64,000 nucleotides of DNA from Jannaschia pagri (GTDB lineage: Bacteria > Pseudomonadota > Alphaproteobacteria > Rhodobacterales > Rhodobacteraceae). The stretch is taken from contig NZ_BPFH01000004.1 in assembly GCF_019655435.1 (NCBI RefSeq), forward strand, positions 1 through 64,000, read 5' to 3'. The first letter of the stretch is position 1; each line of letters begins with the position of its first letter. The notes under the pieces are model-generated. The model was not told where the DNA came from, did no database searches, and saw only the letters and a list, made by a program, of their open reading frames with translations. The translations under genes and the position numbers were made by a program. Of this stretch, positions 32,209 through 41,133 are shown in pieces.

Positions 32209-33116
32209 CGACCCGCGACGACATCGAAGACAGCTCTGCCCCCTTGATCGAACACCTGGCGGAGCTTCGGACGCGGCTGATCCGCTCCGTCGCGGCGTTC
32301 CTGGTGGCGATGATCGCCTGTTTTGCCTTCGCGCAGGAGATCTTGGCCTTTCTGCTCGGGCCCATCGAAGACACCATGCGCGCGCTGGGGGATCCGAACC
32401 CCCGGATGCAGTACACCGCCCCGCAGGAGTACTTCTTTACCCAGATCCGCGTGTCCGTCGTCGCCGGGCTGGTCGTGGCCTTCCCCGTGATCGCCCATCA
32501 GCTTTGGCGCTTCGTCGCCCCGGGTCTTTATAAAAACGAGAAGAAGGCCTTCCTGCCGTTTCTTATCTCGTCACCGGTCCTGTTTACCCTGGGCGCGGCC
32601 TTTGCGCATTTCATCGTTGTGCCCTTGGCGATGCAGTTCTTCCTGGGGTTCGCCGATGTGCGTGAGGTGATCGTCCAGGCCATTCCGACCGAAGTGCCGG
32701 ACGGCGTCATCATCACGGTGCCCGAATTGCCCGCCACGCCCGGTGCCTTGGCCCCGCCGGTGGATGAAGGGATCGACATCGTCTTCGACGGTAAGGTCAA
32801 TGAGTCCCTGGATATCACGCTTAAGATGATCGTGGCCTTTGGGTTGTGCTTCCAACTTCCGGTCCTGTTGTCGCTGATGGGCGTTGCCGGGTTGGTCTCT
32901 GCCGAGGGGCTGGGCACCGTGCGGAAATACGCCGTTGTCGGCATCTTGCTGCTGGCCGCCTTGGTCACGCCGCCGGATGTGATCACGCAGGTCATCCTGT
33001 TTACGGTGGTCTATGGCCTGTATGAGATTTCGATCTTCCTCGTGTCGATAATCGAGAAGCGGCGACTGAAGCGGATGCGGGCCGAGGGCCTTCTGGACGA
33101 GGACGAAGAGCTTTGA
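32205..33116 (+). CDS. tatC: Sec-independent translocase TatC
   Basis: This 303-aa six-TM receptor for twin-arginine signal peptides has LIEHLAELRTRLIRS (family N-terminus) and QEYFFTQIRVSVVAGLVVAFPVIAHQLWRFVAPGLYKNEKK, the conserved TM2-loop. It is longer than the usual ~250 aa because of about 40 extra residues (IPTEVPDGVIITVPELPATPGALAPPVDEGIDIVFDGKVNESLD..., about 160-205) in the periplasmic loop before TM4. Coupled to tatB and overlapping the next gene. Confidence 0.96.
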   Translation: MTTRDDIEDSSAPLIEHLAELRTRLIRSVAAFLVAMIACFAFAQEILAFLLGPIEDTMRALGDPNPRMQYTAPQEYFFTQIRVSVVAGLVVAFPVIAHQLWRFVAPGLYKNEKKAFLPFLISSPVLFTLGAAFAHFIVVPLAMQFFLGFADVREVIVQAIPTEVPDGVIITVPELPATPGALAPPVDEGIDIVFDGKVNESLDITLKMIVAFGLCFQLPVLLSLMGVAGLVSAEGLGTVRKYAVVGILLLAALVTPPDVITQVILFTVVYGLYEISIFLVSIIEKRRLKRMRAEGLLDEDEEL

Positions 33117-33943
33117 ATGACGCCGCGTTGGAGCGGATCGCAGACGCCCTCGACCGCCTTGCTCCGCTCCCACAACCCGCCCCGGCCTGGGATGCCTCTG
33201 CCTATGTGTGGGACACGGCGCCGGATCGTCTGGTGCCGGTGCCAGAGGTCAATCGGATCGCGCTGGACCTTTTGCTTGGGATTGACCGGGCGCGGGACAC
33301 GCTGCTCGACAATACGCGACGGTTCGCCCAGGGTTTGCCCGCAAATAACGCCCTGCTGTGGGGTGCGCGCGGGATGGGAAAATCGAGCCTTGTGAAGGCG
33401 ATACACGGCGAACTTGAAGCAACGGGCCTGAAGCTCGTCGAATTGCAGCGCGAAGACATTCAGACCGTCGGTCGCCTGCTTGCGCTGCTGCGGGCGGCGC
33501 CCCACCGCTTTGTGCTTTACTGCGACGATCTCAGCTTCAGCCACGATGACGCGGCGTATAAATCGCTGAAGGCCGTGCTGGATGGGGGTATCGAGGGGCG
33601 CCCCGACAACGTGATCTTTTATGCGACCTCCAACCGTCGCCACTTAATGCCCCGCGATATGATCGAAAACGAACGGGGCAGTGCCATCAACCCTGCGGAA
33701 GCCGTTGAGGAGAAGGTCTCGCTGTCGGACCGGTTCGGCTTGTGGCTAGGGTTCCACGCCTGCGATCAGGACAGCTATCTGGCGATGATCCAAGGCTACT
33801 GCGATGCCCATGATCTGGTGATCGACGGCGACACCCTGCGTGCCGAAGCAATCGAATGGCAGGCGACGCGTGGCAGCCGGTCTGGTCGTGTGGCCTGGCA
33901 ATTCTTTACTGACCTTGCGGGCCGACACGGCATTTCCGTTTGA
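33113..33943 (+). CDS. DUF815-family AAA+ ATPase
   Basis: This 276-aa protein has a central P-loop WGARGMGKSSLVKAIHG (about 81-97), Walker B-like FVLYCDDLSF (about 134-143), and sensor-1 VIFYATSNRRHLMPRD (about 163-178). DUF815 proteins match this fully. Function is unknown; they are common next to tat genes in this group. TTG 33113 is the start and overlaps the tatC stop, so it is in the tat operon. Confidence 0.88.
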   Translation: MNDAALERIADALDRLAPLPQPAPAWDASAYVWDTAPDRLVPVPEVNRIALDLLLGIDRARDTLLDNTRRFAQGLPANNALLWGARGMGKSSLVKAIHGELEATGLKLVELQREDIQTVGRLLALLRAAPHRFVLYCDDLSFSHDDAAYKSLKAVLDGGIEGRPDNVIFYATSNRRHLMPRDMIENERGSAINPAEAVEEKVSLSDRFGLWLGFHACDQDSYLAMIQGYCDAHDLVIDGDTLRAEAIEWQATRGSRSGRVAWQFFTDLAGRHGISV

Positions 33944-34066
33944 CTGCCTGAAATCTGTGCAGGGAGCCCAAGGGAAACCGGCTGCATCCCTTTTCAACGG
34001 CTGAGCATCATCCTACCGTCCCGGTGGAACGGTCCGTGACAGGGCCGCCAAACAGGGAGAATCAGA

Positions 34067-35257
34067 ATGAAAAAGCTGCTACTGGCCTCTGCTGCCGTCT
34101 TGGCATCGACCGCTGCCTACGCTGACGGGCATTCGCCGATCAAACTTGGTGTGATCCTCGGGTTCACGGGGCCGCTGGAATCGCTGGCCCCCCAGATGGC
34201 TGCGGGTGCGGAGATGGCGATGGCCGAGGTCTCCGCCTCGGGTCTGCTGCTGGACGGTTTGACGGTCGAGCCCGTGCGCGGGGACAGCACCTGTATTGAC
34301 GCCGCCGCGGCCACCTCTGCCGCAGAACGGCTCATCACGGGTGACGGCGTGTCGGGGATCGTGGGGGCAGATTGCTCAGGCGTGACAGGTGCCATTCTAC
34401 AGAACGTGGCTGTGCCCAATGGGACCGTGATCATTTCGCCGTCGGCCACGTCGCCCGGCCTGTCTACCGCAGAGGACAACGGCCTGTTCTTCCGCACGGC
34501 CCCGTCCGATGCCCGTCAGGGGGTCATCATGACCGAGATCCTGATGGAACAGGGGATCGAGTCCGTTGCCGTGACCTACACGAACAACGACTATGGCAAG
34601 GGCCTCGCCGACAGCTTCCAAGCCGCTTACGAGGCCGCCGGTGGTGAGGTGACGATTTCCGCGGCCCATGAGGACGGGAAAGCCGATTACTCCGCCGAGG
34701 TGGGCGCGCTGTCGGCTGCTGGCGGAGACCGCCTCGTCGTGGCCGGCTACGTGGATCAGGGCGGCTCCGGCATTGTGCGCGCGGCGCTCGACTCGGGGGC
34801 CTTCGACACCTTCCACTTCCCAGACGGCATGATTTCCCAGGCGCTGGTCGATAACTTCGGCGATGAAATCGACGGCTCCACGGGGCAGAACCCTGGCACC
34901 GACAGCCCAGGCGCCATGCTCTATCAGGAGATGGCGACCGCCGCAGATTATGACGGGACGTCCCCGTTCTCGGCAGAGGCCTATGACGCCGCCGCGCTGA
35001 TCATGTTGGCCATGCAGGCCGCAGGCTCCACCGATCCGGCGGCTTATAAGGATGCTGTCATGGACGTGGCCAATGCGCCCGGTGAGCCGATCCTGCCAGG
35101 CGAATTGGGCAAGGCGCTGCAAATCCTATTGGACGGGGGCGACATCGACTACGTCGGTGCCTCGGCCGTGGAATTGATCGGACCGGGCGAATCCGCCGGG
35201 AACTACCGCGAAGTGACCTTTGACGGTGGCGAGTTGCAGGTGGTCGGCTTCCGCTAA
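34067..35257 (+). CDS. livJ: Branched-chain amino-acid ABC transporter, periplasmic binding protein (LivJ-type)
   Basis: This 396-aa protein has signal peptide MKKLLLASAAVLASTAAYADG and a type-1 periplasmic binding fold, with IKLGVILGFTGPLESLAPQMAAGAEMAMAEVSASGLLLDG at the start and VSGIVGADCSGVTGAILQNVAVPNGTVIISPSATSPGLS... at the first lobe. Good ribosome-binding site (GGGAGAAT). First gene of the liv operon, with a stem-loop behind it. Whether leucine, amides or another substrate is bound cannot be read. Confidence 0.9.
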   Translation: MKKLLLASAAVLASTAAYADGHSPIKLGVILGFTGPLESLAPQMAAGAEMAMAEVSASGLLLDGLTVEPVRGDSTCIDAAAATSAAERLITGDGVSGIVGADCSGVTGAILQNVAVPNGTVIISPSATSPGLSTAEDNGLFFRTAPSDARQGVIMTEILMEQGIESVAVTYTNNDYGKGLADSFQAAYEAAGGEVTISAAHEDGKADYSAEVGALSAAGGDRLVVAGYVDQGGSGIVRAALDSGAFDTFHFPDGMISQALVDNFGDEIDGSTGQNPGTDSPGAMLYQEMATAADYDGTSPFSAEAYDAAALIMLAMQAAGSTDPAAYKDAVMDVANAPGEPILPGELGKALQILLDGGDIDYVGASAVELIGPGESAGNYREVTFDGGELQVVGFR

Positions 35258-35277
35258 GGCAGCCTTTCGATGCCATG

Positions 35278-35303
35278 CGCGGCCCCTATGTTGTGGGGCC
35301 GCG
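35278..35303 (+). promoter_or_regulatory. Stem-loop between livJ and livG
   Basis: CGCGGCCCC (35278-35286) and GGGGCCGCG (35295-35303) form a perfect 9-bp stem with loop TATGTTGT, without a T run. Such intercistronic hairpins often stabilise the binding-protein message and reduce downstream expression, giving more LivJ than LivGFHM. Confidence 0.8.
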
Positions 35304-35323
35304 TCATTCAAAGGACATCACGC

Positions 35324-36100
35324 ATGATCGAGGTCGAGGACCTTCACCGCCATTTCGGTGGCTTCCGGGCTGTCGACGGCGCCTCCTTACGGATCGAGGC
35401 CAGGTCGATCACCGGTTTGATTGGTCCAAATGGTGCGGGAAAAACGACACTTTTCAATGTGATCGCGGGTGTTCTTAAACCCACGTCCGGTCGCGTGACC
35501 ATGGCGGGCGAAGATATCACGGGCTTGCTGCCCCACGCGCTCTTTCACAAAGGCCTATTGCGGACGTTTCAGATCGCCCATGAGTTCAGCTCCATGACCT
35601 GTCGGGAAAACCTGATGATGGTGCCCGGCGGTCAATCGGGTGAGACCCTGTGGAACACATGGTTTGGACGCAAGCGGATCGCCGACGAAGAACGGGCGCT
35701 GCGCGCAAAGGCCGACGAGGTGTTGGAGTTCTTGACGATTTCTCATCTTGCGGACCAGCGGGCGGGTCAGGTGTCCGGCGGGCAAAAGAAGCTGCTGGAG
35801 TTGGGGCGCACCATGATGGTGGATGCCAAGATCGTCTTCCTGGATGAGGTGGGCGCTGGCGTGAACCGGACGCTTCTCAACACGATTGGCGACGCGATCC
35901 TGCGCCTAAACGCGGAACGGAACTACACCTTTGTGGTGATTGAGCACGACATGGATTTCATTGGGAAGATCAGCGACCACGTCATCTGTATGGCCGAGGG
36001 CCGCGTCCTGGCCGAAGGATCCCTGGCCGACATCAAGGCCAACGAACAGGTGATCGAGGCCTATCTGGGCACCGGTCTCAAAAACAAAGAGAGCGCGTGA
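35324..36100 (+). CDS. livG: Branched-chain amino-acid ABC transporter ATPase LivG
   Basis: This 258-aa ATPase starts at ATG 35324 (MIEVEDLHRHFGGFRAVDGASLRIEARSITGLIGPNGAGKTTLFNVIAGVLKPTSG). Walker A GPNGAGKTT, signature VSGGQKKLLELGRTMM, Walker B KIVFLDEVGAGVN and switch VIEHDMDFI are all clear. LivG differs from LivF by the long loop before the signature, seen here. The stop overlaps the start of livF. Confidence 0.93.
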   Translation: MIEVEDLHRHFGGFRAVDGASLRIEARSITGLIGPNGAGKTTLFNVIAGVLKPTSGRVTMAGEDITGLLPHALFHKGLLRTFQIAHEFSSMTCRENLMMVPGGQSGETLWNTWFGRKRIADEERALRAKADEVLEFLTISHLADQRAGQVSGGQKKLLELGRTMMVDAKIVFLDEVGAGVNRTLLNTIGDAILRLNAERNYTFVVIEHDMDFIGKISDHVICMAEGRVLAEGSLADIKANEQVIEAYLGTGLKNKESA

Positions 36101-36813
36101 TGGGCGCCCCGTTCCTGATTGGCGAGGCGATGACCGGCGGCTATGGGGCCGGGCCGGACATCCTGCATGACTGCACAATCGCCGTAGACCCCGGTGAGAT
36201 CGCCGTGATCGTCGGCCCAAATGGCGCTGGCAAATCGACTGGTATGAAGGCCGTGTTCGGGATGCTGACCCTGCGCAAGGGCTCGGTCCGCCTGAATGGG
36301 GAGGACATCACGGCGCTGACCCCCCAGGCGCGCGTCGGCAAGGGCATGGGCTTCGTGCCGCAGACGTCGAACATCTTCACCTCCATGACCGTCGAGGAAA
36401 ACCTGGAGATGGGCGCTTTCATCCGGCGCGACGATTTTTCGGACACGATGGCTCAGGTGTATGACCTGTTCCCAATCTTGAAGGAAAAGCGGCTGCAACC
36501 GGCGGGCGAGTTGTCCGGTGGTCAGCGGCAGCAGGTGGCGGTGGGCCGTGCCCTGATGACCCAGCCGTCGGTTTTGATGCTGGACGAGCCGACAGCGGGT
36601 GTCTCCCCCATTGTCATGGATGAGCTGTTCGATCGCATCATCGAGGTGGCCCGGACAGGGATTTCTATCCTGATGGTGGAGCAGAACGCCCGGCAAGCGC
36701 TGGAGATCGCAGACAAGGGTTACGTGCTGGTGCAGGGGCGGAACGCGCATACGGGCACGGGCAAGGACTTGCTGGCGGACGAGCAGGTTCGCCGCAGTTT
36801 TCTAGGGGGCTAA
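36100..36813 (+). CDS. livF: Branched-chain amino-acid ABC transporter ATPase LivF
   Basis: This 237-aa ATPase has Walker A GPNGAGKSTGMKAVFG, signature LSGGQRQQVAVGRALM, Walker B VLMLDEPTAGVSP and switch LMVEQNARQA, the short LivF form. Starts at ATG 36100 (TGATG overlap with livG). It pairs with LivG on the LivHM permease. Confidence 0.93.
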   Translation: MGAPFLIGEAMTGGYGAGPDILHDCTIAVDPGEIAVIVGPNGAGKSTGMKAVFGMLTLRKGSVRLNGEDITALTPQARVGKGMGFVPQTSNIFTSMTVEENLEMGAFIRRDDFSDTMAQVYDLFPILKEKRLQPAGELSGGQRQQVAVGRALMTQPSVLMLDEPTAGVSPIVMDELFDRIIEVARTGISILMVEQNARQALEIADKGYVLVQGRNAHTGTGKDLLADEQVRRSFLGG

Positions 36814-36814
36814 G

Positions 36815-37162
36815 ATGATCGGTCATCCATGGCATAGGGGCCTTTTGGCCGTCGGCGCCGCCGGGCTACTGGCATCGATTGCGAGCCCAGCCTCGGCGCA
36901 AATCTGCACATTTCAGACCGAGTGTTTGGAAGACGAGACCTGCATGGACAGTACGTTCTCGGTCGATGTCTCTGAGGAGGCCATCGCGACGGAGTTCGGA
37001 GATTTGGACATCGTCGCCAGGGTCGACGGGCGCCTGGTGGCCGAAGGGCAGGGGATGACGATCCTGTTTACCCGCGCCGAAGACGGCGCTGCGCGGGCCT
37101 CAATCCATATGGCTGGTCCAGCGGTCATTACCTATTTCGGGACCTGTGAGGGCGCTGAATGA
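36815..37162 (+). CDS. Small secreted protein inserted in the liv operon
   Basis: This 115-aa protein has a signal peptide (MIGHPWHRGLLAVGAAGLLASIASPASA, cleaved after ASA) and a mature domain with three cysteines near the start (ICTFQTECLEDETCMD) and one late (YFGTCEGAE), possibly disulfide-bonded. It lies between livF and livH with no gaps (ATGA overlap into livH), so it is co-translated with the transporter. No known family. It may modulate or be exported with the Liv system. Confidence 0.7.
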   Translation: MIGHPWHRGLLAVGAAGLLASIASPASAQICTFQTECLEDETCMDSTFSVDVSEEAIATEFGDLDIVARVDGRLVAEGQGMTILFTRAEDGAARASIHMAGPAVITYFGTCEGAE

Positions 37163-38172
37163 TCGATCTGCTGAACGCCTTGGTTGTCCTTGGCAACTTC
37201 GTCATCGTCCCCGCAGTGTCCTACGGAGCGCAGCTGGCGCTCGGGGCGCTCGGGGTGACGCTGATCTACGGGATCTTGCGGTTCTCCAACTTTGCCCACG
37301 GGGACACCATGGCCTTTGGGACCATGGCCGTCATTCTGACGACCTGGGGCCTGCAATCGATTGGAATTGGGTTCGGACCCTTGCCCACAGCGCTGCTGGC
37401 CTTGCCCGTGGGCATTGCGGTCACCGCTGCGCTGATGCTCGGGACCGACAGGTTGGTTTACCGCTTCTACCGGCGAGCAAAGGCAGTGCCTGTGACCTTC
37501 GTCATCGCCTCGCTGGGCGTGATGTTCGTGATGAACGGCCTGGTGCGGTTCATCATTGGGCCGGATGACCAGCGCTTTGCCGATGGCGAGCGCTTCCTGA
37601 TTTCCGCGCGGGACTTCCGCACCCTCACCGGCTTGGACGAGGGGCTGGCCATTCGCACGACGCAAGTGATCACCGTCGTCGTCGCGGTGATCGTTGTGGC
37701 GGCTTTGTTCTGGTTCCTGAACAAGACCCGAACTGGGAAATCCATGCGGGCCTTCAGCGACAATGAGGACCTGGCCTTGCTGTCCGGCATCAATCCGGAA
37801 CGGGTGGTCGTCATCACCTGGCTGATCGTGGCGGCCCTGGCGACGATTGCGGGGACGCTCTATGGCTTGGACAAGTCTTTCAAACCGTTCACGTACTTTC
37901 AACTGCTGCTGCCGATCTTTGCGGCGGCCATTGTCGGTGGGCTGGGGTCGCCCCTGGGCGCCATCGCGGGCGGCTTTGTGATCGCCTTCGCCGAAGTCAC
38001 GATCACCTATCCACTCAAGAAAGTGCTGGGCTACTTGCTGCCCGAGGCGTGGGAGCCGGCGAGCCTCGTACAATTGCTCAGCACCGATTACAAATTCGCG
38101 GTCAGTTTTGTGATCCTGCTGATCGTTCTTCTGTTCCGACCTACGGGCCTGTTTGCGGGGAAATCGGTATGA
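37159..38172 (+). CDS. livH: Branched-chain amino-acid ABC transporter permease LivH
   Basis: This 337-aa multi-TM permease has the family motif GAQLALGALGVTLIYGILRFSNFAHGDTMAFG at the start and GLDKSFKPFTYFQLLLPIFAAAIVGGLGSPLGAIAGGFVIAFAEV, the EAA-like GG.GS..G motif, near the C-terminus. Full length or slightly long (about 290 usual). The stop overlaps livM. Confidence 0.92.
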   Translation: MIDLLNALVVLGNFVIVPAVSYGAQLALGALGVTLIYGILRFSNFAHGDTMAFGTMAVILTTWGLQSIGIGFGPLPTALLALPVGIAVTAALMLGTDRLVYRFYRRAKAVPVTFVIASLGVMFVMNGLVRFIIGPDDQRFADGERFLISARDFRTLTGLDEGLAIRTTQVITVVVAVIVVAALFWFLNKTRTGKSMRAFSDNEDLALLSGINPERVVVITWLIVAALATIAGTLYGLDKSFKPFTYFQLLLPIFAAAIVGGLGSPLGAIAGGFVIAFAEVTITYPLKKVLGYLLPEAWEPASLVQLLSTDYKFAVSFVILLIVLLFRPTGLFAGKSV

Positions 38173-39470
38173 GCACGCTACGCCCCATTGATCTTGCCCT
38201 GTTTGCGTTTGTCGCGGTTCTGTTCATCGGAACGGGGTTTGCCCAATCCTGGAACGTGACGCTGACAATCCTCAACATGGGGCTGATCTCGGCGATCATG
38301 GCGCTCGGCGTGAATATGCAATGGGGCTACGCCGGGCTGTTCAACGTGGGCATCATGGGGTTCGTCGCCTTGGGCGGCCTAGGCGCCGTCTTGGTGTCGA
38401 TGCCCCCGGTCGGTGAGGCCTGGGCCCAGGGCGGCATTCGGCTTTTGGCGGGGCTGGTCCTGGGCGCGGCCACGGTGACGGCTGCGATTTTGGCTTGGGC
38501 GCGTCTGACGCGGTTTCGTGGCCTGGCTGTTGCTGGCATTCTGTTGATCGGGTTCTTTGTCTTCCGCAGTGTATTCGACGGTGGAGTGCAGGCGGTGGAG
38601 GCCGTTAATCCGGCTGTGACGGGGTATCTGGGCGGGCTTGGCCTGCCGGTTGTCCTGTCTTGGCCGGTGGGCGGTCTGCTGGCGGCAGGGGCGGCCTGGG
38701 TGATCGGCAAGACGGCCTTGGGCCTGCGGTCGGATTATCTGGCCATTGCAACGCTGGGCATCGCCGAGATCGTGATCGCCATCCTGAAGAATGAGGACTG
38801 GTTGGCGCGGGGCGTTAAGAACGTCATCGGTCTGCCGCGCCCCGTTCCCTATGAAATCGACCTCCAGAATTCTGAGGCGTTCGTGGCTCGAATGACGGCT
38901 TGGGGGTTCGATCCCGTGACGGCGTCCTCGATCACTGTCAAACTCGGGTATACGGCGTTGTTCCTCCTGGTCCTGGCGATCCTGCTTTGGTTGGCGCAGG
39001 CGGCCCTTGCGTCGCCTTGGGGGCGCATGATGCGGGCGATCCGAGACAACGAGACCGCCGCCGAGGCCATGGGTAAGGACGTCACGCGGCGCCATTTGCA
39101 GATCTTTGTCCTCGGGTCGGCGGTTTGCGGTCTGGCAGGCGCCATGATGACGACCCTGGATGGCCAGTTGACGCCGGGCACCTATCAGCCGCTGCGCTAT
39201 ACCTTCTTGGTGTGGGTCATGGTGATTGTCGGCGGGTCCGGGAACAACTGGGGCGCGGTCCTTGGTGGCTTTCTTGTGTGGTGGCTTTGGGTCCAGGTGG
39301 AGCCGATTGGCGCCATGCTGATGGAAGCGATCACCTCCGGAATGGCGGATGGATCCTGGCTCAAGGCGCATTTGCTGGAGGCGGCGGCACATATGCGCCT
39401 GCTGACCATGGGGATTATCCTATTGCTCGTGCTGCGTTTTTCCCCGCGCGGGTTGATCCCGGAGCGGTAA
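38169..39470 (+). CDS. livM: Branched-chain amino-acid ABC transporter permease LivM
   Basis: This 433-aa permease starts at ATG 38169 (overlap ATGA). It has GVNMQWGYAGLFNVGIMGFVALGGLGA, the LivM signature ('Q.G.aGlfn.G...f...GaY'), YLAIATLGIAEIVIAILKNEDW, and FVLGSAVCGLAGAMMTTLDGQLTPGTYQPLRYTFLVWVMVIVGGSGNNWGAVLGG. It has about 100 extra residues in the loop around 85-165. Final gene of the operon. Confidence 0.92.
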   Translation: MSTLRPIDLALFAFVAVLFIGTGFAQSWNVTLTILNMGLISAIMALGVNMQWGYAGLFNVGIMGFVALGGLGAVLVSMPPVGEAWAQGGIRLLAGLVLGAATVTAAILAWARLTRFRGLAVAGILLIGFFVFRSVFDGGVQAVEAVNPAVTGYLGGLGLPVVLSWPVGGLLAAGAAWVIGKTALGLRSDYLAIATLGIAEIVIAILKNEDWLARGVKNVIGLPRPVPYEIDLQNSEAFVARMTAWGFDPVTASSITVKLGYTALFLLVLAILLWLAQAALASPWGRMMRAIRDNETAAEAMGKDVTRRHLQIFVLGSAVCGLAGAMMTTLDGQLTPGTYQPLRYTFLVWVMVIVGGSGNNWGAVLGGFLVWWLWVQVEPIGAMLMEAITSGMADGSWLKAHLLEAAAHMRLLTMGIILLLVLRFSPRGLIPER

Positions 39471-39641
39471 GGTGAGCGTCTGTCGCAGCAGAGGAGTCCC
39501 GATTGAGATCATCACGACCGAAGTGACCGAAGTGTACGGTGTCTCAGAAGAGCGGCTATAGCAGATTGTAGGGGCGTTGAAGGCTGCTCCAACTCTGACG
39601 CAACAGACGGGCGTTGGCGGGGCAACAGGAGTTTGATCGCC

Positions 39642-39929
39642 ATGACTTTTGATGAGTATCGTGCACTTTCACGGGAAGAGCAGGTCCGTCTGGGCGCGGA
39701 AGCCATGGCGATTTCGGTGGCCGTCGAAGGCGAGAATCTGGTTCGAAGTGTGCAGCGTGTTCGTCGGGCGGGAGCCGCAAAGACAACGTCGTCGGGCAAG
39801 TCGACAAGCGAAGTCATCGATAGGCCTCGGAACAGTGGCCTCTGGGCAAAGCACACCACGAAACGGTCCAAAGCCACGGGTCGGGGACGGGCGCGGAATT
39901 TGCCAACGCCTGCCGTCAAAAACAGTTAA
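39642..39929 (+). CDS. Hypothetical protein between livM and ispG
   Basis: This 95-aa protein from ATG 39642, after AGGAG at about 39628-39632. It is basic in its second half (RSVQRVRRAGAAKTTSSGKSTSEVIDRPRNSGLWAKHTTKRSKATGRGRARN) with an N-terminal helix MTFDEYRALSREEQVRLGAEAMAISVAVEGE. The basic, Ser/Thr/Gly-rich tail resembles small DNA- or RNA-binding proteins. A 29-codon frame ending at 39561 just upstream reads IEIITTEVTEVYGVSEERL and may be a decayed remnant. No family recognised. Confidence 0.45.
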   Translation: MTFDEYRALSREEQVRLGAEAMAISVAVEGENLVRSVQRVRRAGAAKTTSSGKSTSEVIDRPRNSGLWAKHTTKRSKATGRGRARNLPTPAVKNS

Positions 39930-39932
39930 GCC

Positions 39933-41066
39933 CTATTCGGCCGCCGTCTGTTCCGCGGCCCCGGCGGCTTCCAATTCCTCAGCCTTCTTCTCGACTTGTT
40001 CCACGATGTGATCGACCATCTGATCATTGCTCATCTTGTGGCTCTGCTTGCCCGCCAGATAGATCATGCCCGACCCGTTTCCGCCGCCGGTGAAGCCCAC
40101 GTCGGTCATAAGCGCCTCGCCCGGGCCATTCACGACGCAGCCGATGATCGACAGGCTCATGGGCGTTTTGATGTGCTCCAGCCGTTTCTCAAGGGTTTCG
40201 ACTGTTTTGATAACGTCGAAGCCCTGACGCGCGCAGGATGGGCAGGAGATGATGTTTACGCCCCGATGGCGCAAGCCGAGCGACTTGAGGATCTCAAACC
40301 CGACTTTCACCTCTTCCACCGGATCGGCGGATAGGCTGACGCGCATGGTATCGCCGATCCCCATCCACAACAGGTTGCCCAACCCAATGGCTGATTTGAT
40401 CGTTCCTGAGGTCAGGCCGCCCGCCTCGGTGATGCCTAGGTGGATCGGCGCGTCCGTGGCCTCGGCCAGGCCCTGATAGGCGGCGGCGGACATGAAGACA
40501 TCGCTCGCCTTGCAGGAAATCTTGAATTCGTGAAAGTCGTTGTCTTGCAGGATGCGGATATGGTCCAACCCGCTCTCGATCATCGCATCGGGGCAGGGTT
40601 CCCCATATTTTTCAAGTAGATGCTTTTCCAAGGACCCCGCATTCACGCCAATGCGGATGGAGCACTTGTGGTCCCGTGCCGCCTGAATCACCTCTTTGAC
40701 GCGGTCCGCACTGCCGATATTGCCTGGGTTGATCCGCAGACAGGCGGCGCCTGCCTCCGCCGCCTCGATCCCCCGTTTGTAGTGGAAGTGGATATCCGCG
40801 ACGATGGGCACCGGGCTCTCGGCGACGATCTCTTTGAGCGCTTTGGACGACGCCTCGTCCGGGACGGAGACACGCACGATGTCGGCGCCCGCTTCGGCGG
40901 CGGCTTGGACCTGTGCGACGGTGGCGGCCACATCGGTGGTCAACGTGTTCGTCATCGTCTGGACAGAGATCGGCGCGTCGCCGCCCACGGGCACATTGCC
41001 CACCATGATCTGACGCGACGGACGGCGATCAATCTGGCGCCAAGGGCGAATGGCGTGAAGGGACAT
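39933..41066 (-). CDS. ispG: 4-hydroxy-3-methylbut-2-enyl diphosphate synthase (flavodoxin)
   Basis: This 377-aa enzyme makes HMBDP in the MEP isoprenoid pathway. N-terminal TIM barrel begins [28 protein letters not shown]. The [4Fe-4S] ligands are C275 and C278 (ISCPSCAR), C310 ([12 protein letters not shown]) and E317. Full length for the alphaproteobacterial short form. Downstream of the RodZ-like gene in the same direction, a common arrangement. Confidence 0.96.
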   Translation of the reverse strand: MSLHAIRPWRQIDRRPSRQIMVGNVPVGGDAPISVQTMTNTLTTDVAATVAQVQAAAEAGADIVRVSVPDEASSKALKEIVAESPVPIVADIHFHYKRGIEAAEAGAACLRINPGNIGSADRVKEVIQAARDHKCSIRIGVNAGSLEKHLLEKYGEPCPDAMIESGLDHIRILQDNDFHEFKISCKASDVFMSAAAYQGLAEATDAPIHLGITEAGGLTSGTIKSAIGLGNLLWMGIGDTMRVSLSADPVEEVKVGFEILKSLGLRHRGVNIISCPSCARQGFDVIKTVETLEKRLEHIKTPMSLSIIGCVVNGPGEALMTDVGFTGGGNGSGMIYLAGKQSHKMSNDQMVDHIVEQVEKKAEELEAAGAAEQTAAE

Positions 41067-41133
41067 GGGCGGCCTCTGACGTTAGCGGATCACGTCAGAC
41101 AGCTAAGCCTCGACGCGCCGCCATGCAACAGGG

